A stretch of DNA of 64,000 bases from Areca catechu (lineage: Eukaryota > Streptophyta > Magnoliopsida > Arecales > Arecaceae). Every line of letters starts with the position of its first letter. The stretch's first letter is position 1. The position numbers and the translations under genes are program-made. A model generated the notes under the pieces. That model saw nothing but the letters and a program-made list of their open reading frames with translations. It ran no database searches and was not told the origin of the DNA. Below, piece after piece: positions 1-10,686 of this stretch. The DNA lies in NCBI GenBank assembly GCA_021397845.1, contig CM038047.1:128074112-128138111 (forward strand), in the 5' to 3' direction.

Positions 1-51
1 GAAAGCAACATAAAAAAATTGCTAGAGAGAAGAAAAGGTATCATCATTGCC

Positions 52-510
52 ATGGCGCAATATGACCATGCAATCCAGGTCTTCTCCCCTAATGGCCACC
101 TGTTCCAGGTGGAGAATGCCCTCGAGGCCATCCGCAAGGGCAACACCACTGTCGGCATCCGTGGCACGACACCATCATCCTCAATGATTAGAAGAGAGCC
201 ACCTCGATGCTCCAGGACTCTCGATCGGTAAGGAAAATTGTGAGCCTAGACAACCACATCGTGCTGGCTTGCATGGGGCTGAAGGTCGATGCACGGGTCC
301 TCATCCACAGGTCCTGCTTTGAGTGCCAAAGCCACTGCCTGATGGTGGAGGACCCTGTCAACATCGAGTACATCACGTGCTATATCGCCAGATTCCAATC
401 GAAGTGCACCCAGAGCGATGGCATCAGGCCCTTCGACCTCTCGACCTTCATCATTGGTTTTGATCCCTACACCAGGGTGCCCACACTCTACCAGCCCAGA
501 TCCTATCGGT
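52..510 (+). pseudogene. Processed pseudogene of 20S proteasome subunit alpha type-7 (PAD)
   Basis: The reading begins at ATG 52 with MAQYDHAIQVFSPNGHLFQV, the N terminus typical of alpha-7, a structural ring subunit of the 20S proteasome. The match resumes in another frame from about 168, with LQDSRSVRKI, EYITCYIA, DGIRPFDLST and IIGFDPYT in the family order up to about 494. Damage seen: a one-base deletion near 165, an in-frame TAG at 189-191, another shift near 495 and no C-terminal third. About 150 codons run without an intron, so this looks like a cDNA-derived copy. Downstream (890-1799) lie the inverted repeat and LTR of a retroelement in the same orientation, so it may be cargo of that element rather than a stand-alone retrocopy. 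Confidence 0.85.
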
Positions 511-889
511 GCCTCCACCAGATCTCCTCCCTTCTGTCGTTGACCACTGCTCCCATCCATGCTGCCATCATCGCCGAGCACCGACGCCGACGAAACCCCT
601 CCACAAGCAGCCCCTGTTTTTTGGTATTCATCCATGAGAAGGAGAGTCCAGTGCATGAATGTGAATGCAACTTCCTTCCTTGTTGCTGACTTTAGAGCTA
701 CATGATTTTCAGGGCACATAGATTTCAAAGCTGCACAAATTTCAGAGTTGCATGATTCTCAAAGCAAAGCCACTTCCTTATTCCAAGCATATTTGGGTAT
801 ATCTGGGTTTATTTGATTGGATCTATTTTATGGATTTGTCTCCTTGGATATGCTTGGATTCGGTCCCATCAAAGCCCTCACTAAGCCTG
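511..889 (+). other. Non-coding stretch between the proteasome fragment and the LTR element end
   Basis: No recognisable gene. An open frame continues to 689 but no longer resembles the proteasome subunit. Around 690-770 a short phrase (agagctacatgattttcag / agagttgcatgattctcaa) recurs in degenerate form. The stretch probably belongs to the internal region of the + strand element whose LTR starts at 926. Confidence 0.4.
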
Positions 890-906
890 ACTCGATGGAG
901 TCGAGT
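890..906 (+). repeat. Inverted repeat just upstream of an LTR
   Basis: ACTCGATGGAGTCGAGT, a slightly imperfect copy of the ACTCGAC-3 nt-GTCGAGT hairpin found before the 3' LTRs at 12006, 23076, 33305, 36025 and 54776. It lies 20 bp before a TGATGGGG LTR start, the same arrangement as in those elements. Confidence 0.6.
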
Positions 907-925
907 TCTCCCCACTCCAAGAAAA

Positions 926-1799
926 TGATGGGGTCCCAAGAGTCTACTAGAGTTCATTAGTACCGAGTCACTTATACTAAAGTGAGCTAATTGAGTCCTG
1001 TAATAAAGTGAGACAACTGAGTCCAATTGAGTCCACTTAGTCAGGTCCAGTCATTTTCAGTCCAGTCAAGTCCAATCAAGTCCATGTAGTTTTTATTCAA
1101 GTCATGTTGAAGAGGAGAGTCAACAGACCAGGAGATTCACCAAGCCTCCCAACCAGAGCTGGTCTTCATGCACTAGGGCCCCTACTCAAGCCCACAAGGT
1201 TGGCACCTCTCCTAGTCCAAGTTCAGTTGGCGCCCTCCCTAGCCCAGTGCCCAGTCCAAGGTCGAAGAGAGTTTTCTTGGCCCTCAAGTTTTGTAGTCCC
1301 AGTCTGTTAGGGAGCCCAGGGACTTGGGTGAATCTATAAATACCCCATCCGCTCTTGCTTTTTTTCATGCTAGAATGAATTATGAATCAAATTTCATGAG
1401 TTCTTCCTTAATTGCTATGTGATTTTCTGTGTGATTAGGGTATCTGTGTGATTCCTAAGGGTATCTGTGTGATCCCTACCTACTGTGTGCTTTGCTATGT
1501 GATTTGTCCTTTTAATGGTATTTGTGTGATCTCTACTGCCTGCCTCCTAGTCCTCCAACGAAACCCTAGATGCCCTCTTCTTTCTTCTTCCAAACAAGCC
1601 CTAATCTCCTGGTGACTTCTTAGCTTGCCAGTGATCCATCCCTGCATCCCGACTTGCATCACCGAGCATTTCCATATCCTGAAAGGCATCCCACAGGAGT
1701 TGCATGTCGACCACCACCTACACTAAGAACGACGATTGATGTCCCTTGTGAAAAGAGTGGAAAAGGAGGTACAAATTTAGAAATGGCTTACCCACATCA
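926..1799 (+). repeat. LTR of a + strand retroelement (3' LTR of a partly visible element)
   Basis: It starts TGATGGGGTCCC after the conserved inverted repeat and probably ends ...CCCACATCA at 1799, close to the end of the LTR at 37509. It contains a TATA box (1333-1342) and several copies of a GGGTATCTGTGTGATCCC-like phrase at 1420-1530. That phrase recurs inverted at about 38340-38410, so the two LTRs belong to one subfamily. The 5' part of the element lies left of the window. The right boundary is uncertain. Confidence 0.5.
1333..1342 (+). promoter_or_regulatory. TATA box in LTR
   Basis: TCTATAAATA inside the LTR at 926-1799. It is the likely start point for the element's own transcript, judged from motif and position only. 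Confidence 0.5.
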
Positions 1800-2462
1800 G
1801 TCGGGCAAAGGCCTCAGTGGCGAGCTCCACCACTAGCCTCCCTATCCAATTTGGTAGTCCAATGGCTGGATTAGGGTGTTGAGGATATCTTCCTCCACCC
1901 TCTGGTCCTGAGATATCATGGAACTCATAGGAAGGATGATGGTGAACATATTGGCTTCCTAGCTCAGTGACTCAAGCAATCTGGTCAGGTCTGACGTACC
2001 CTCAGGTGAAGGCACCGCATTTACAGGACCGTCGCCGGTGGCTTCGACCACAGGTCATGGAGGCAGCATATTGGTGGCAGAAGATCCTGCCTCCCTCGCC
2101 ACTTCCGGCTATGGCAAATCATTGGTGCATGGAGGGGCCACTGGAGATGGAGGCGGAGTCCCCTCTGTGGGGCTAGTTTCACTCCTGTGCTGCCTGGGAG
2201 GGAACTGGACCCTTGGTCGAGATGGCACACAAGGGGTGGCCGACTCCCTCATGTCAGGGCCATTGCATGGTCCCCATCTCGATTCCTCCTAGGCCTTTTT
2301 CCCGGGCTCCCCTTCGGGCTCTTCAGTAGCAGCCCTCTTTTAAGACATCCTGCAGAGCTCCTCGAAGCTGATTCTCATTCCTGTGACATGAGGCAGATTG
2401 GTTCGCCTTATTCCTAGACGAGCCCCATGTTGAGAGAAAAAGAAGTCCGACGATGAGCTTTT
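1800..2462. other. Unassigned GC-rich stretch
   Basis: No gene recognised. Short open frames around 2038-2292 have GC-rich, low-complexity translations. The composition resembles the C-rich leader regions of the small LTR elements at 17219-17805 and 51700-52370, read on the other strand, so it may be a relic of the same family. Confidence 0.3.
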
Positions 2463-3943
2463 GATGCAGGGTGCAGTGGGGAAGGGGATGAACATGAATA
2501 AAAAAGAATAGTAACTAATTGTTTTTATGAATTTTAGATTTTATATTTGGTGGCTAAGTTCTTGAGAAAGAGTAAATGAATTATCAGAAGGAAGACGTAA
2601 GGACCAACTACACTACCCGTAGTTAAGATCATGCAAAGTAAAACAAACTAGGACCGCGAGGGTTAAGAAACCACTCGGTTAGGATAGTATTACCTTCAGC
2701 AAATAAGAACTATGAGTAGGGTTAGGGTTTCATACCCGACAATGATGAAATCTTGGTCAAAGATGGGATCACTCTGCACTCTTGGATCAGTGCCTAGACG
2801 AAACGAGTCTCTTTCCGATCGATCAGCCAGCTTTCTATTAGCTAGTCGCGAGAGCAAAGAAGACCTCCTCCTTGGGCGGTTTCACCAGATGGATCCTGCA
2901 CGCATCAGGGGTTAGGGCTATAGAATATGAGAAAAATAAGTAAATTGAAGAAAGAAGATTGGAGGATGGAAGGAAGATCCAGATGGCTGGCGGCTAGTTG
3001 AAGAGGGATGACTGGATTGGATAAGATTGGGCATCCTAAGGGCTTCTGCTGGTATGTTGGTTGGCTAGGGTTTGATGGATGAGGGAAGGATGGCTGGCGA
3101 TTAGGGTTTGCTCACAAGAAAATAACACAAGTCTCACACCACTCCATTATGGAGGATATAATTTGATAGAATATATTTAGCTTGTATTCATGAAAAAAGA
3201 GATGCTTACAAGAGGGGGAGGGGTGGGGTATTTACAGGCTCACCCAGGTACCTCTCCTTATCAAAATAGGAGTACAAGTCTTTATTAGAGTGGAATACAA
3301 AATTAAATCAAACTAGAAGACTAAACTCCTTGTAAAAGTGGGCTGGTTGACTCCTTCTTGAATTGCAAGGCTCTTCTTTGGCTTGGGCTAGCTGGGATGC
3401 CAGCACTAGATGGGGCTTGGGCTAGGGTGCCAGATCATGAATGGGCCTAGGAGGGTGCCAGCTCTGAATGGTCTAAGGCAGGGGTGCCAAGGCCTTGGGT
3501 GCCAAAAGCTGGGGTGCCAAATCCTGGGGCACCATGGGCTAGGTGTCATGGGCCAGGGGGGTGTTGGAATTCTGTGGACTTGGGGAGCCTCCTCTTGATG
3601 GGCTGGGGCTTTATTCTCCAGGGTTTGGGTGGCATGAACAAGGAAATCGGATGCTGTGCTGATGTCTTGAATGCAGGTTCAATAATCCTCCTTTTGAGCA
3701 TGAAAGTTACATGACTCATATGACTTGTGGTTTACAGGACTCATATGACTAAACTAAAACTGGGTGGACCTCTTGACTGGACTAACATAACTAAACTTAT
3801 ATAAGATGACTCAATTTATTGATGAACAAGACTTGGCTCACTTTACTACATGTGACACAGTACTAAAGGATTACAGGACTCATAAGAAGACTTAAGAAAA
3901 CCACATCGGGACCAGTAGTCGTTTCCTGATCCTGATGCCTGAA
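2463..3943 (-). repeat. Decayed gypsy-type LTR, - strand
   Basis: The order of blocks matches the - strand LTRs of element N1: a block like caagtctcacaccactc, then a tttcatgaa-rich stretch, then a tttacaggctcaccc block with TATA-like sequence, then gggcttgggc-type text. Inside, 3380-3560 holds a degenerate GGGGTGCCAA minisatellite; the reverse complement of similar text is seen at 1180-1290. Both boundaries are uncertain and no partner LTR was found. Confidence 0.4.
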
Positions 3944-3985
3944 AGTAAAAGATGCAGGTTGAATTACAAGATCCTACACAAGGCA

Positions 3986-6297
3986 TGCAAACATCTGCGG
4001 GAGCAGATAGGATTTTAAAACAATTTTTAAAATTCACGCAGCGGGTATCTGCTCCGCCAGGAATTAATCTAAATCTAGTTGCATTTAGTCATGCATAATC
4101 ATATAAAATATTTATTAAATTTTAAACAATTTAATGTATCCATGCATGATTAAAAAATTAGTTTTCCATACCTTTATTCTACCTGGAATAACCCTGGGAT
4201 AAAACTGGAATAGGCTGGAATAAGTGGGATAAACTTATTCCAGTCTTCTTCTTTCTTGAACAGCAGAAAAACTCTGTTTTGGGGTGAAAAATGGTTGCCG
4301 GAACGATGGCTTCCGGACCTCCGTTTGCTCCCGAATTGAAGCAGCTGCAAGGTGGAGAAGTCTTCTTCGATTTGCCACTGAAAACTGCAACCAAATCACA
4401 GTGTACAGGATGTAAAAACTGCTAAAAGAACTTGCTGCTGAAATTCTGGTTGCAGAAAAACAGCAGCCTGCTTCGTTGCATTCGGAGCTGAAGCAACGAA
4501 TCTGGCTCGATCCTCTTGCTCCCAGGAGTAGAAAGGAACTCTCTCTAGAGGGGAGACACGCCGAGAAAACTCTGAACCTCTCTCACGAGCGGTGCTAGCC
4601 GCTGGAAGAGGACACGGTCACAGGTAATTTTCAGCAACTTCTCTTTGCTGCAGAAATGATTTGAGCACAACCAAAAGGGTAGGATAAGGCCTGGTTTCAC
4701 TCCCTCAAACTCTCCTAAACCCAACCCCAAGAACACTCAATGGAAGAAGGAATGAGGCTCCCAAAGAACAGCACTCAAATCCTATTTCTTGATGTTGCAC
4801 GGTGATAAAAAAAAAGGTTGCTGAAACAGGGCAATAGCAGGTTTTAAAAATGCAGCCGTGAGAGGGAGTTGGAGAGGCAGGGAAAAGCCAAGCGGCAGCA
4901 GTTTGCAAACACCATAAAACCAGCAATAAAACTAGGTTTAAAAGATGGGTGGAGGGGGGAGAAGAAACGCCCACAACAAGCGTTAAACGAAGGGGACGTT
5001 GGCTTCAACGACGCTTGGAATTCCACTCCCAGCGAATTTGGTCATTTGGTCTTCCAACGTGTAATAATTTACACGGTGAAAGAAAGAGCACCGGTTCAAA
5101 ACCGGTCCAAAAAAAATCCGGTTCAATTAAATGGGTTCAAAATAATTTAACCCAAAGGTTGAATCCCAAAAATTGGTTTAATTCAATTGGTTCATAACCA
5201 ATTGAAGGCCGAATTTAGCTCCGAATTAGTTCAAATCTAATTCAGAAAAATCCTGGCATAGACCTGGTCAGCCCGGAACAATTTTCGGCTGACCCGAACA
5301 AGGGCATGACCCCGAAAAAAGTGCTCAAATAAATACCGTGACCTTAAAACCGAAGCGATTCCCAATCGTACACGGCATCCGGATCAGAGAGTTATCCTCT
5401 GTGGCGTGTGACTTTATAGGTTCGAACCTAAACGGTAGCACTGGAACGATTCCAGTACCAGCACAGGAAACCATCTAGCAATGGGTCCCGGCGTCCGGAT
5501 AGGTCGAAGATGCGGAAGCATACAATCGAACCTCTGGCATATGGTTACTGTATATTTCATCCCTTTGACCTTTAATGCTCAGGCCGATTGATATTGGGCT
5601 GCCAACCCAGACCGAGTCAGTCGACAACATGTCTCAATTTTCAAAGCCTAGTGACTCTTCACTAGGGCTACCCCGACCGAGGATTTGCTAAATTGAGATA
5701 CAGCGACACATTCAATCTAAACTGTTCGGATAGGTCAATTCCATCTTGGTCCATCACTGCTCCACAAGTACTTGCGTGTACCCAGAAACCTTCCATCACC
5801 GGATTAAAATTCTGGGTAGTCCGGTACCAAAGCACAGGGAGTTACTTGCAAGCTACCGTGATGACCTCATGTTAGAGGGACACATATATCCATATCCAAT
5901 CGTGAATATCCCTTTGGCAGAAAGGGGTTTCACGGAGTCACGTTCAATGAAATATCATATATCCCACTTGCAGGTCACATCAGTGTCACCACACTCATTT
6001 GGTCAAGAGGACAACCAAATGATGTGAACCGCAACAACCTATACTTGATATATTGCCATCCAGTACAATATATCCTTTGGCTGTGAACAAGGTTTAAGGA
6101 CCAGTCGATACATCCTCTCTGTATCGAAGTCAGTGTAGCCCTAAGGACTTCATCACATGGAAAGAGTTCATTTTTAGGGAAATTCAATATGTGATGAGCT
6201 GCCAAAATAATAATTTTATTAATTCATAAAATGAATACAATACTCAGCACAACCACCTACAACCCAGGCGATTGGCTTTGGGACACGATTCCCAATA
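3986..6297 (-). repeat. Solo LTR of a Ty1/copia element
   Basis: Read on the - strand it starts TATTGGGAATCGTGTCCCAA and goes on with blocks parallel to the copia LTR at 57321: the ACTGGTCCTTAAAC region, the GTGTGGTGACACTGATGTGAC region and an AGCGGCTAGCACC region. No copia coding sequence adjoins either end. The 3' boundary (TGCAAACATC on the + strand) is a judgement, and I could not find a convincing 5-bp target duplication (AGGCA against GTGCC), so one end may be off or rearranged. Confidence 0.6.
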
Positions 6298-6329
6298 GTG
6301 CCCGCACTAGCTTTACCCTGGGGCTGAGC

Positions 6330-7127
6330 CTAGATGACCCCAACTTCGGCAAGATTTCTCTCACACAGCAAATCCCGAGGAGACGGGACCTGGGAGGAGA
6401 TGAAATAGTCAAATATTTTCTTATCCACCAACTTGACTACAGATTGTCGATTGGGGAAAGTGTCCAGGTCACTCCAGACCCAATCTGCTCCCTCAACCGA
6501 GGGGAAAAAGAACATGTGCTTCCACCCCTTAATGGAGGTGGGCAGAACAAGTTTGAAACACCCCTTATGGGGGGACACGGACCACCACCCATCATCGAAG
6601 AGGTGGTGCTTCAGGGTAAACAAGGCCCTGAAGAGGGAGAAGTGGATGACGATCCCATTGTGACTATAGAGGACAATAAAGCAAAAAATGGTCTGAATAG
6701 TGTTGGGGGTAGTCTCGGCCGGAACTAGATGGTAGTTGCTGAGGAAGGCAAAGAAGAAGACGTGGAAGGGAAGATGAAGACCCATGGAGAAGAAGTCTTC
6801 ATATAGCGCTATCCGACCTGGGCCACTAGAGGTGACCCTATCCCCCGGCCCAGGAATAGAGAGTCTAATGGTGTCAGGAACCCCAAACAACCTTCGGACA
6901 TGGAGGAGATCCTTGTCGGTCATCACTGAAGCAATGCCGGCAGGACCACCAGACTCCTTAACAGAAGGGATAAGCTGAGAGGAAGCCGTAGGGGGTCCAA
7001 TCACAATCCCCGTCTGGCGGGGACCCCTGTAAAGCATAGCCAAGACTTCCTCCTCCTCACTATCCGAAGGAGGAGGCCCGGCTAGGAAGGCCCCATGCCA
7101 TTGAAGAAACCCCGATGACAATACCAC
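6330..7127 (-). pseudogene. Putative gypsy-type transposon protein (PF04195-like), broken
   Basis: About 265 codons are open on the - strand. The central part fits the plant 'putative gypsy type transposon' domain: MTDKDLLHVRRLFGVP, then PGPGDRVTSS, IALYEDFFSMGLHLP, a hydrophobic stretch, SVSPHKG and SIKGWKHMFFFPS. Such proteins occur in plant LTR elements lacking a normal pol; their function is unknown. An acidic SDSEEEEVL tract lies near the N terminus. The first codon of the open frame is GTG, and an ATG lies nearby in a different frame, so the true start is unclear. The 3' side abuts the copia solo LTR at 6297, which probably cut the frame. Confidence 0.6.
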
Positions 7128-7684
7128 TCATTGGAAGGACTCATCAGAAGCAATAGAAAACTGAAGGAAGGAAGGAACTTCGAAGCCCTAGCAAGGGTGC
7201 TCCTCCAGTACAGGCTGAAGAAGTAGAGCAAAGGAACGAAAGGAGGAAAAGATGAAAGCCTAACCTGCTGGAACTTTATAACCTCACACAAGAAAAGGAG
7301 AAAAGGTTTCTTTGAAGAAGAAGCCTTGCCTTTTGCCACCTGGAGAACCCTCGAGAAATAGAAGGACGAGTCATTTTTTTTAAAATGGCCCAGAGCCCTG
7401 TCAACTTGTACTTGTCGAAGATGTGCACCAAACTTGCCCCAGACTGGCCAAAGCACACCACATGTTGAAAGCGACACTCTAAATCGCTGGCGACCCTCTC
7501 AAACTAGGCATGACAATTATGCCCACTCCTAAAAAGGGTTGGCATGGCATCACCCCATTAGCATGAAGGCCAAATCTTTAGTGCAATGGCATGTAAGGCA
7601 TTGATGGCACAAGACGTACCACCCCTCCACGTTAGCATAACAATTACTCCCATCACTCGAAGCACCGCTTCATTCTCAAGGCTC
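7128..7684. other. No recognised gene; probable 5' part of the PF04195 element
   Basis: An open frame on the - strand (about 7477-7082) has a serine/phenylalanine-rich translation unlike any family I know. The stretch probably represents the leader or first exon region of the decayed element at 6330-7127. Confidence 0.3.
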
Positions 7685-7794
7685 AGGAGTGGGGGGCATC
7701 TAATGTGGTACATCTATTGACATGGAGTATGTAGGAGGCCATGCTATTGAGGGACCTGCCACCTAGGCATGGTAGCCAGGTAAGGGCACAAGGC

Positions 7795-8414
7795 GAACTC
7801 TCCTACCGAGGTCAGCTCCTAGTAAGAGTCATGTTCATTGGATGAGCCCTCTGACTGAGATTAGCTCTTGGCCGGGGTCAAGCTCATGCTCCCAGGGTGA
7901 GCCCTCCTATCGAGGTCAGCTCCAAGCCAGGGTTGTGCTTATAGAGCAAGCCCTTCGACTAAGGTCAGCTTCGGGTATGGATCGAGCTCATGCTCCCAAG
8001 GCGAGCTCTCTTGCCGAGGTCAGCTCCCAATCGGGGTCGTGCTCATAGGGTGAGCTCTCCAACTGAGGTCTGCTCTCGATAGGGGTCGAGCTTATACTTT
8101 CAAGGCAAGCCCTACTACCGAGGTCAACTCCCAGCTGGGGTCATGCTCATAGTGCGAGCCCTCCAATTGAGGTCAGCTCCAGGTCATGGTCGAGCTCAGG
8201 CTCCCAAGATGAGCTCTCCTACTGAGGTCAGCTCCTAGCTAGGATCATGCTGGGCGAGCCCATCGACTGAGGTCAACTCCCAACCGGGGTCAAGTTCATG
8301 CTCCCAAGATGAGCCCTCCTATCAAGGTCAGCTCCCAGCTAGGGTCATGCTCATAGGGAAAGCCCTCCGATTGAGGTTAGCTCCCGGTAGGAGTCGCACT
8401 CATGATTCCAAGAG
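7795..8414 (+). repeat. 104-bp dimeric tandem array (alternating 55- and 49-bp units)
   Basis: Units beginning GAGCCCTC or similar start at 7795, 7844, 7899, 7948, 8003, 8052, 8107, 8156, 8211, 8256, 8311 and 8360. Spacing alternates 49, 55, 49, 55 and so on, with one 45-bp exception at 8211. The 55-bp type carries GAGCTCATGCTCCCAAG and the 49-bp type carries GGGGTCATGCTCATAG. This is a higher-order repeat of about six dimers, each diverged by several substitutions. Confidence 0.85.
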
Positions 8415-9506
8415 ACAGGTCTTCAAAGTATGGCTTCACCTCCCATCCAGTCGGAGCAAATGTTCCCGCCAATGATATAAGGAGGGGGAATCAGCAGATA
8501 TCCAAAATCGTGGTAGTGAGGAGCCTGACCATCCACAGCCGTTGGGAGGTGGCACATGCCCTGCCATAAATGCAGGGCCTATAACACACACCGTGCATGA
8601 CCTGCATGATGCAAGCTCCACCAGTTCCCTATTTTGTAGAATGCCGCCATGTTGATGATCACACGACTAGAAGACCATAACCACCATGATAGGGAGCTTA
8701 CACCTTTCCAAGAATGGTATTCCACTAAGGCCCTGGGTCTTATGACACTCCAATATTCTCCCCTGAAATGGAAATGCCCCATCATGGTTTGAGGCTCAGT
8801 GAACACCCGATAGGGAGGCGACAGCAAATAACAAAAAGCCCCAGGCTTGGTTTGGGCCACCCCATTTGTATAAGATCGACAAGGAAGGTAAGTAAAGGAA
8901 GGTAAGTGATAGACATGCTCAATCCTCCAATGTGTTCTTTCATAGAATTCAACTTACCTTTCCTTACCCTCTCGATGCGAAGAGTCCCCCAAGCTATCCA
9001 CCATAGAGGTTCTGTTCCCCTCGATCATTCCACTGACTTGATTGTTGGAGTGTCCCCACCAGAATCCCCGGCATGGATCTCCTTTATTTTGTAGGGCCTC
9101 CTGATGAGGGAGCGGACTGCGAAGAGACGGAGCGAGCGCCCAGCAGGAGCCCGATGTATCAGAGCTACAGGCCACAACGATCTTGGTGGCAACACTACCG
9201 AATAATAAATCTATCGATGCTTTTCCTAAAATACCCTCATAATAGATAAACAATCAAGTTCCATTATTTAGATCAAATCTTAGTCATTAAGGAAGCATGG
9301 CCCCTCTTCAAGCCATATCTCCTATAGCCATTAAGGTAAATAGTGGGAGACATGAAAGACAAAACCTTCTATTAATGAGAAGGAAACATTCCAGATAATA
9401 AAGAATGATTTTTTCTCCAAAAATCTTGGTACAGGTTAAAACCTAATCAATTTCTACCCACTTCCTGATACATTAGAACGTCCCCGGAATGCCCTGGCTG
9501 CTTGAG

Positions 9507-9514
9507 TATAAAAG
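9507..9514 (+). promoter_or_regulatory. TATA box
   Basis: TATAAAAG in the LTR-like unit at 7701-9734, about 230 bp before its 3' end, a usual place for an LTR core promoter. Confidence 0.4.
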
Positions 9515-9734
9515 AGGGTTCTTAGTGAATTCCCTAAAAGTATGTACTCCTTGACACACTCCATATATATTCTCATATGTTTGCACCCTTATTCTACCCC
9601 ATGGTCTGAGATACTAACTTGACCCTCAGAGGGCCTTCACTAAAACCATCTCTTGCCAGAACTTCTTTTGCAGATATAACCATCTCATCCCTCTCCAAGA
9701 AACTCCAGTGTTTAAGTTGATTTCAGCACCATCA

Positions 9735-10686
9735 AAGTTTTTGAAGCTCTCTTATAAGTGTTTTGGTAATTTGGTTCCACCTTGTTGTGATGTGACTAAT
9801 CCATGGTAATCCTTGTGTATCTTCAAGGCCCTTCTTTTTTGGTGCAATTCTAGAAGTTTCTATATAAAGTGATATAATACCAGTAAAGAAGTGTGAATTT
9901 GTTTGCGTCATATCTAACATCCAAGGATCCCCATACACATGGAAAATTTGAAGAAGAATTAGATAAAGCATTTTGACCCTAAGCCAAGGCATGTGCATTT
10001 GCCCAGATGGCTAACAAAAGGAATAAACTAAGGTCAATTGATTGATCTTCTAGATGCTCCAAAATATGAAAGATCGTATGTATTAAAAGCTGAATGAAGA
10101 TAGACAACCAATTTTTGCGAGCAATGTTGAGATAGAACAAAACTGATAGGGTATGATTATGGGTTTGATAGTTGGTGCAGAGTAACCCTGCCAAAGAACA
10201 TGCATAGTGGAGGGCAACTAATATCACTTATCAAAACCAGTAGAAGTGGAGACTAAACATGGTGGAAACCATTAGAATGGGCAATTATTATCTTAAAATA
10301 TAAGTAAGTAAAAATTATACTTTGTAAAAGATTCTTCGATAATCCAAATGGATGTATTTTATCTTATTTTAGATCTTGGTCTATTAGCAGTTTCAATCTT
10401 AGGAAAAGTAGCTATATTCTAGAATTTCTACTAGCATAGCCTATAGCTACACCTCTATCCCTATACAAATCCATCTTCTTTGAATGGTGGTATAATGATG
10501 CCAAAAAATCCTTGGGAAGTCCTAGATTCATCTTCTTTAAATGGTGGTATAATGATGCCAAAAAGTCCTTGAGATTGTCATTAGGGATTAAGGTTGAGTG
10601 GAGGTCTTATCCTTGCTATTTTCTTAAAAGATTTAGGCAAGACCCTTCCTCTAGCACAAATTTGTTATTGTACCTCTCAAACCTTG
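9735..10686. other. AT-rich stretch without recognised genes
   Basis: No coding family recognised on either strand. The only structure is a 57-bp tandem duplication at 10472-10585. The last part is interrupted by element E and seems to continue at 15883. Confidence 0.4.
10472..10585 (+). repeat. 57-bp direct tandem duplication
   Basis: The phrase starting catcttctttgaatggtgg recurs 57 bp later as catcttctttaaatggtgg, followed in both by tataatgatgccaaaaa. The first ~45 bases are near identical and the tails differ. Confidence 0.75.

Larger units (their letters stand above)
7701..9734 (+). repeat. LTR-like unit with internal tandem array
   Basis: A purine tract (AGGAGTGGGGGG, 7685-7696) precedes TAATGTGGTACATC, a likely decayed TG start, and the unit may end ...CAGCACCATCA at 9734. 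A TATA box lies at 9507. It carries the 55/49-bp array at 7795-8414. No second copy is in the window, and no target duplication is seen, so it could be a solo or truncated LTR. Confidence 0.4.

Noticed and set aside
246..728. 160-codon open frame on the - strand opposite the proteasome pseudogene
   Set aside because: It is the antisense shadow of the pseudogene; the + strand reading has clear family motifs and this one has none.
7795..8414. CRISPR-like appearance of regularly spaced repeats
   Set aside because: Units are contiguous with no unique spacers, the context is plant LTR DNA, and the two unit types are homologous to each other.
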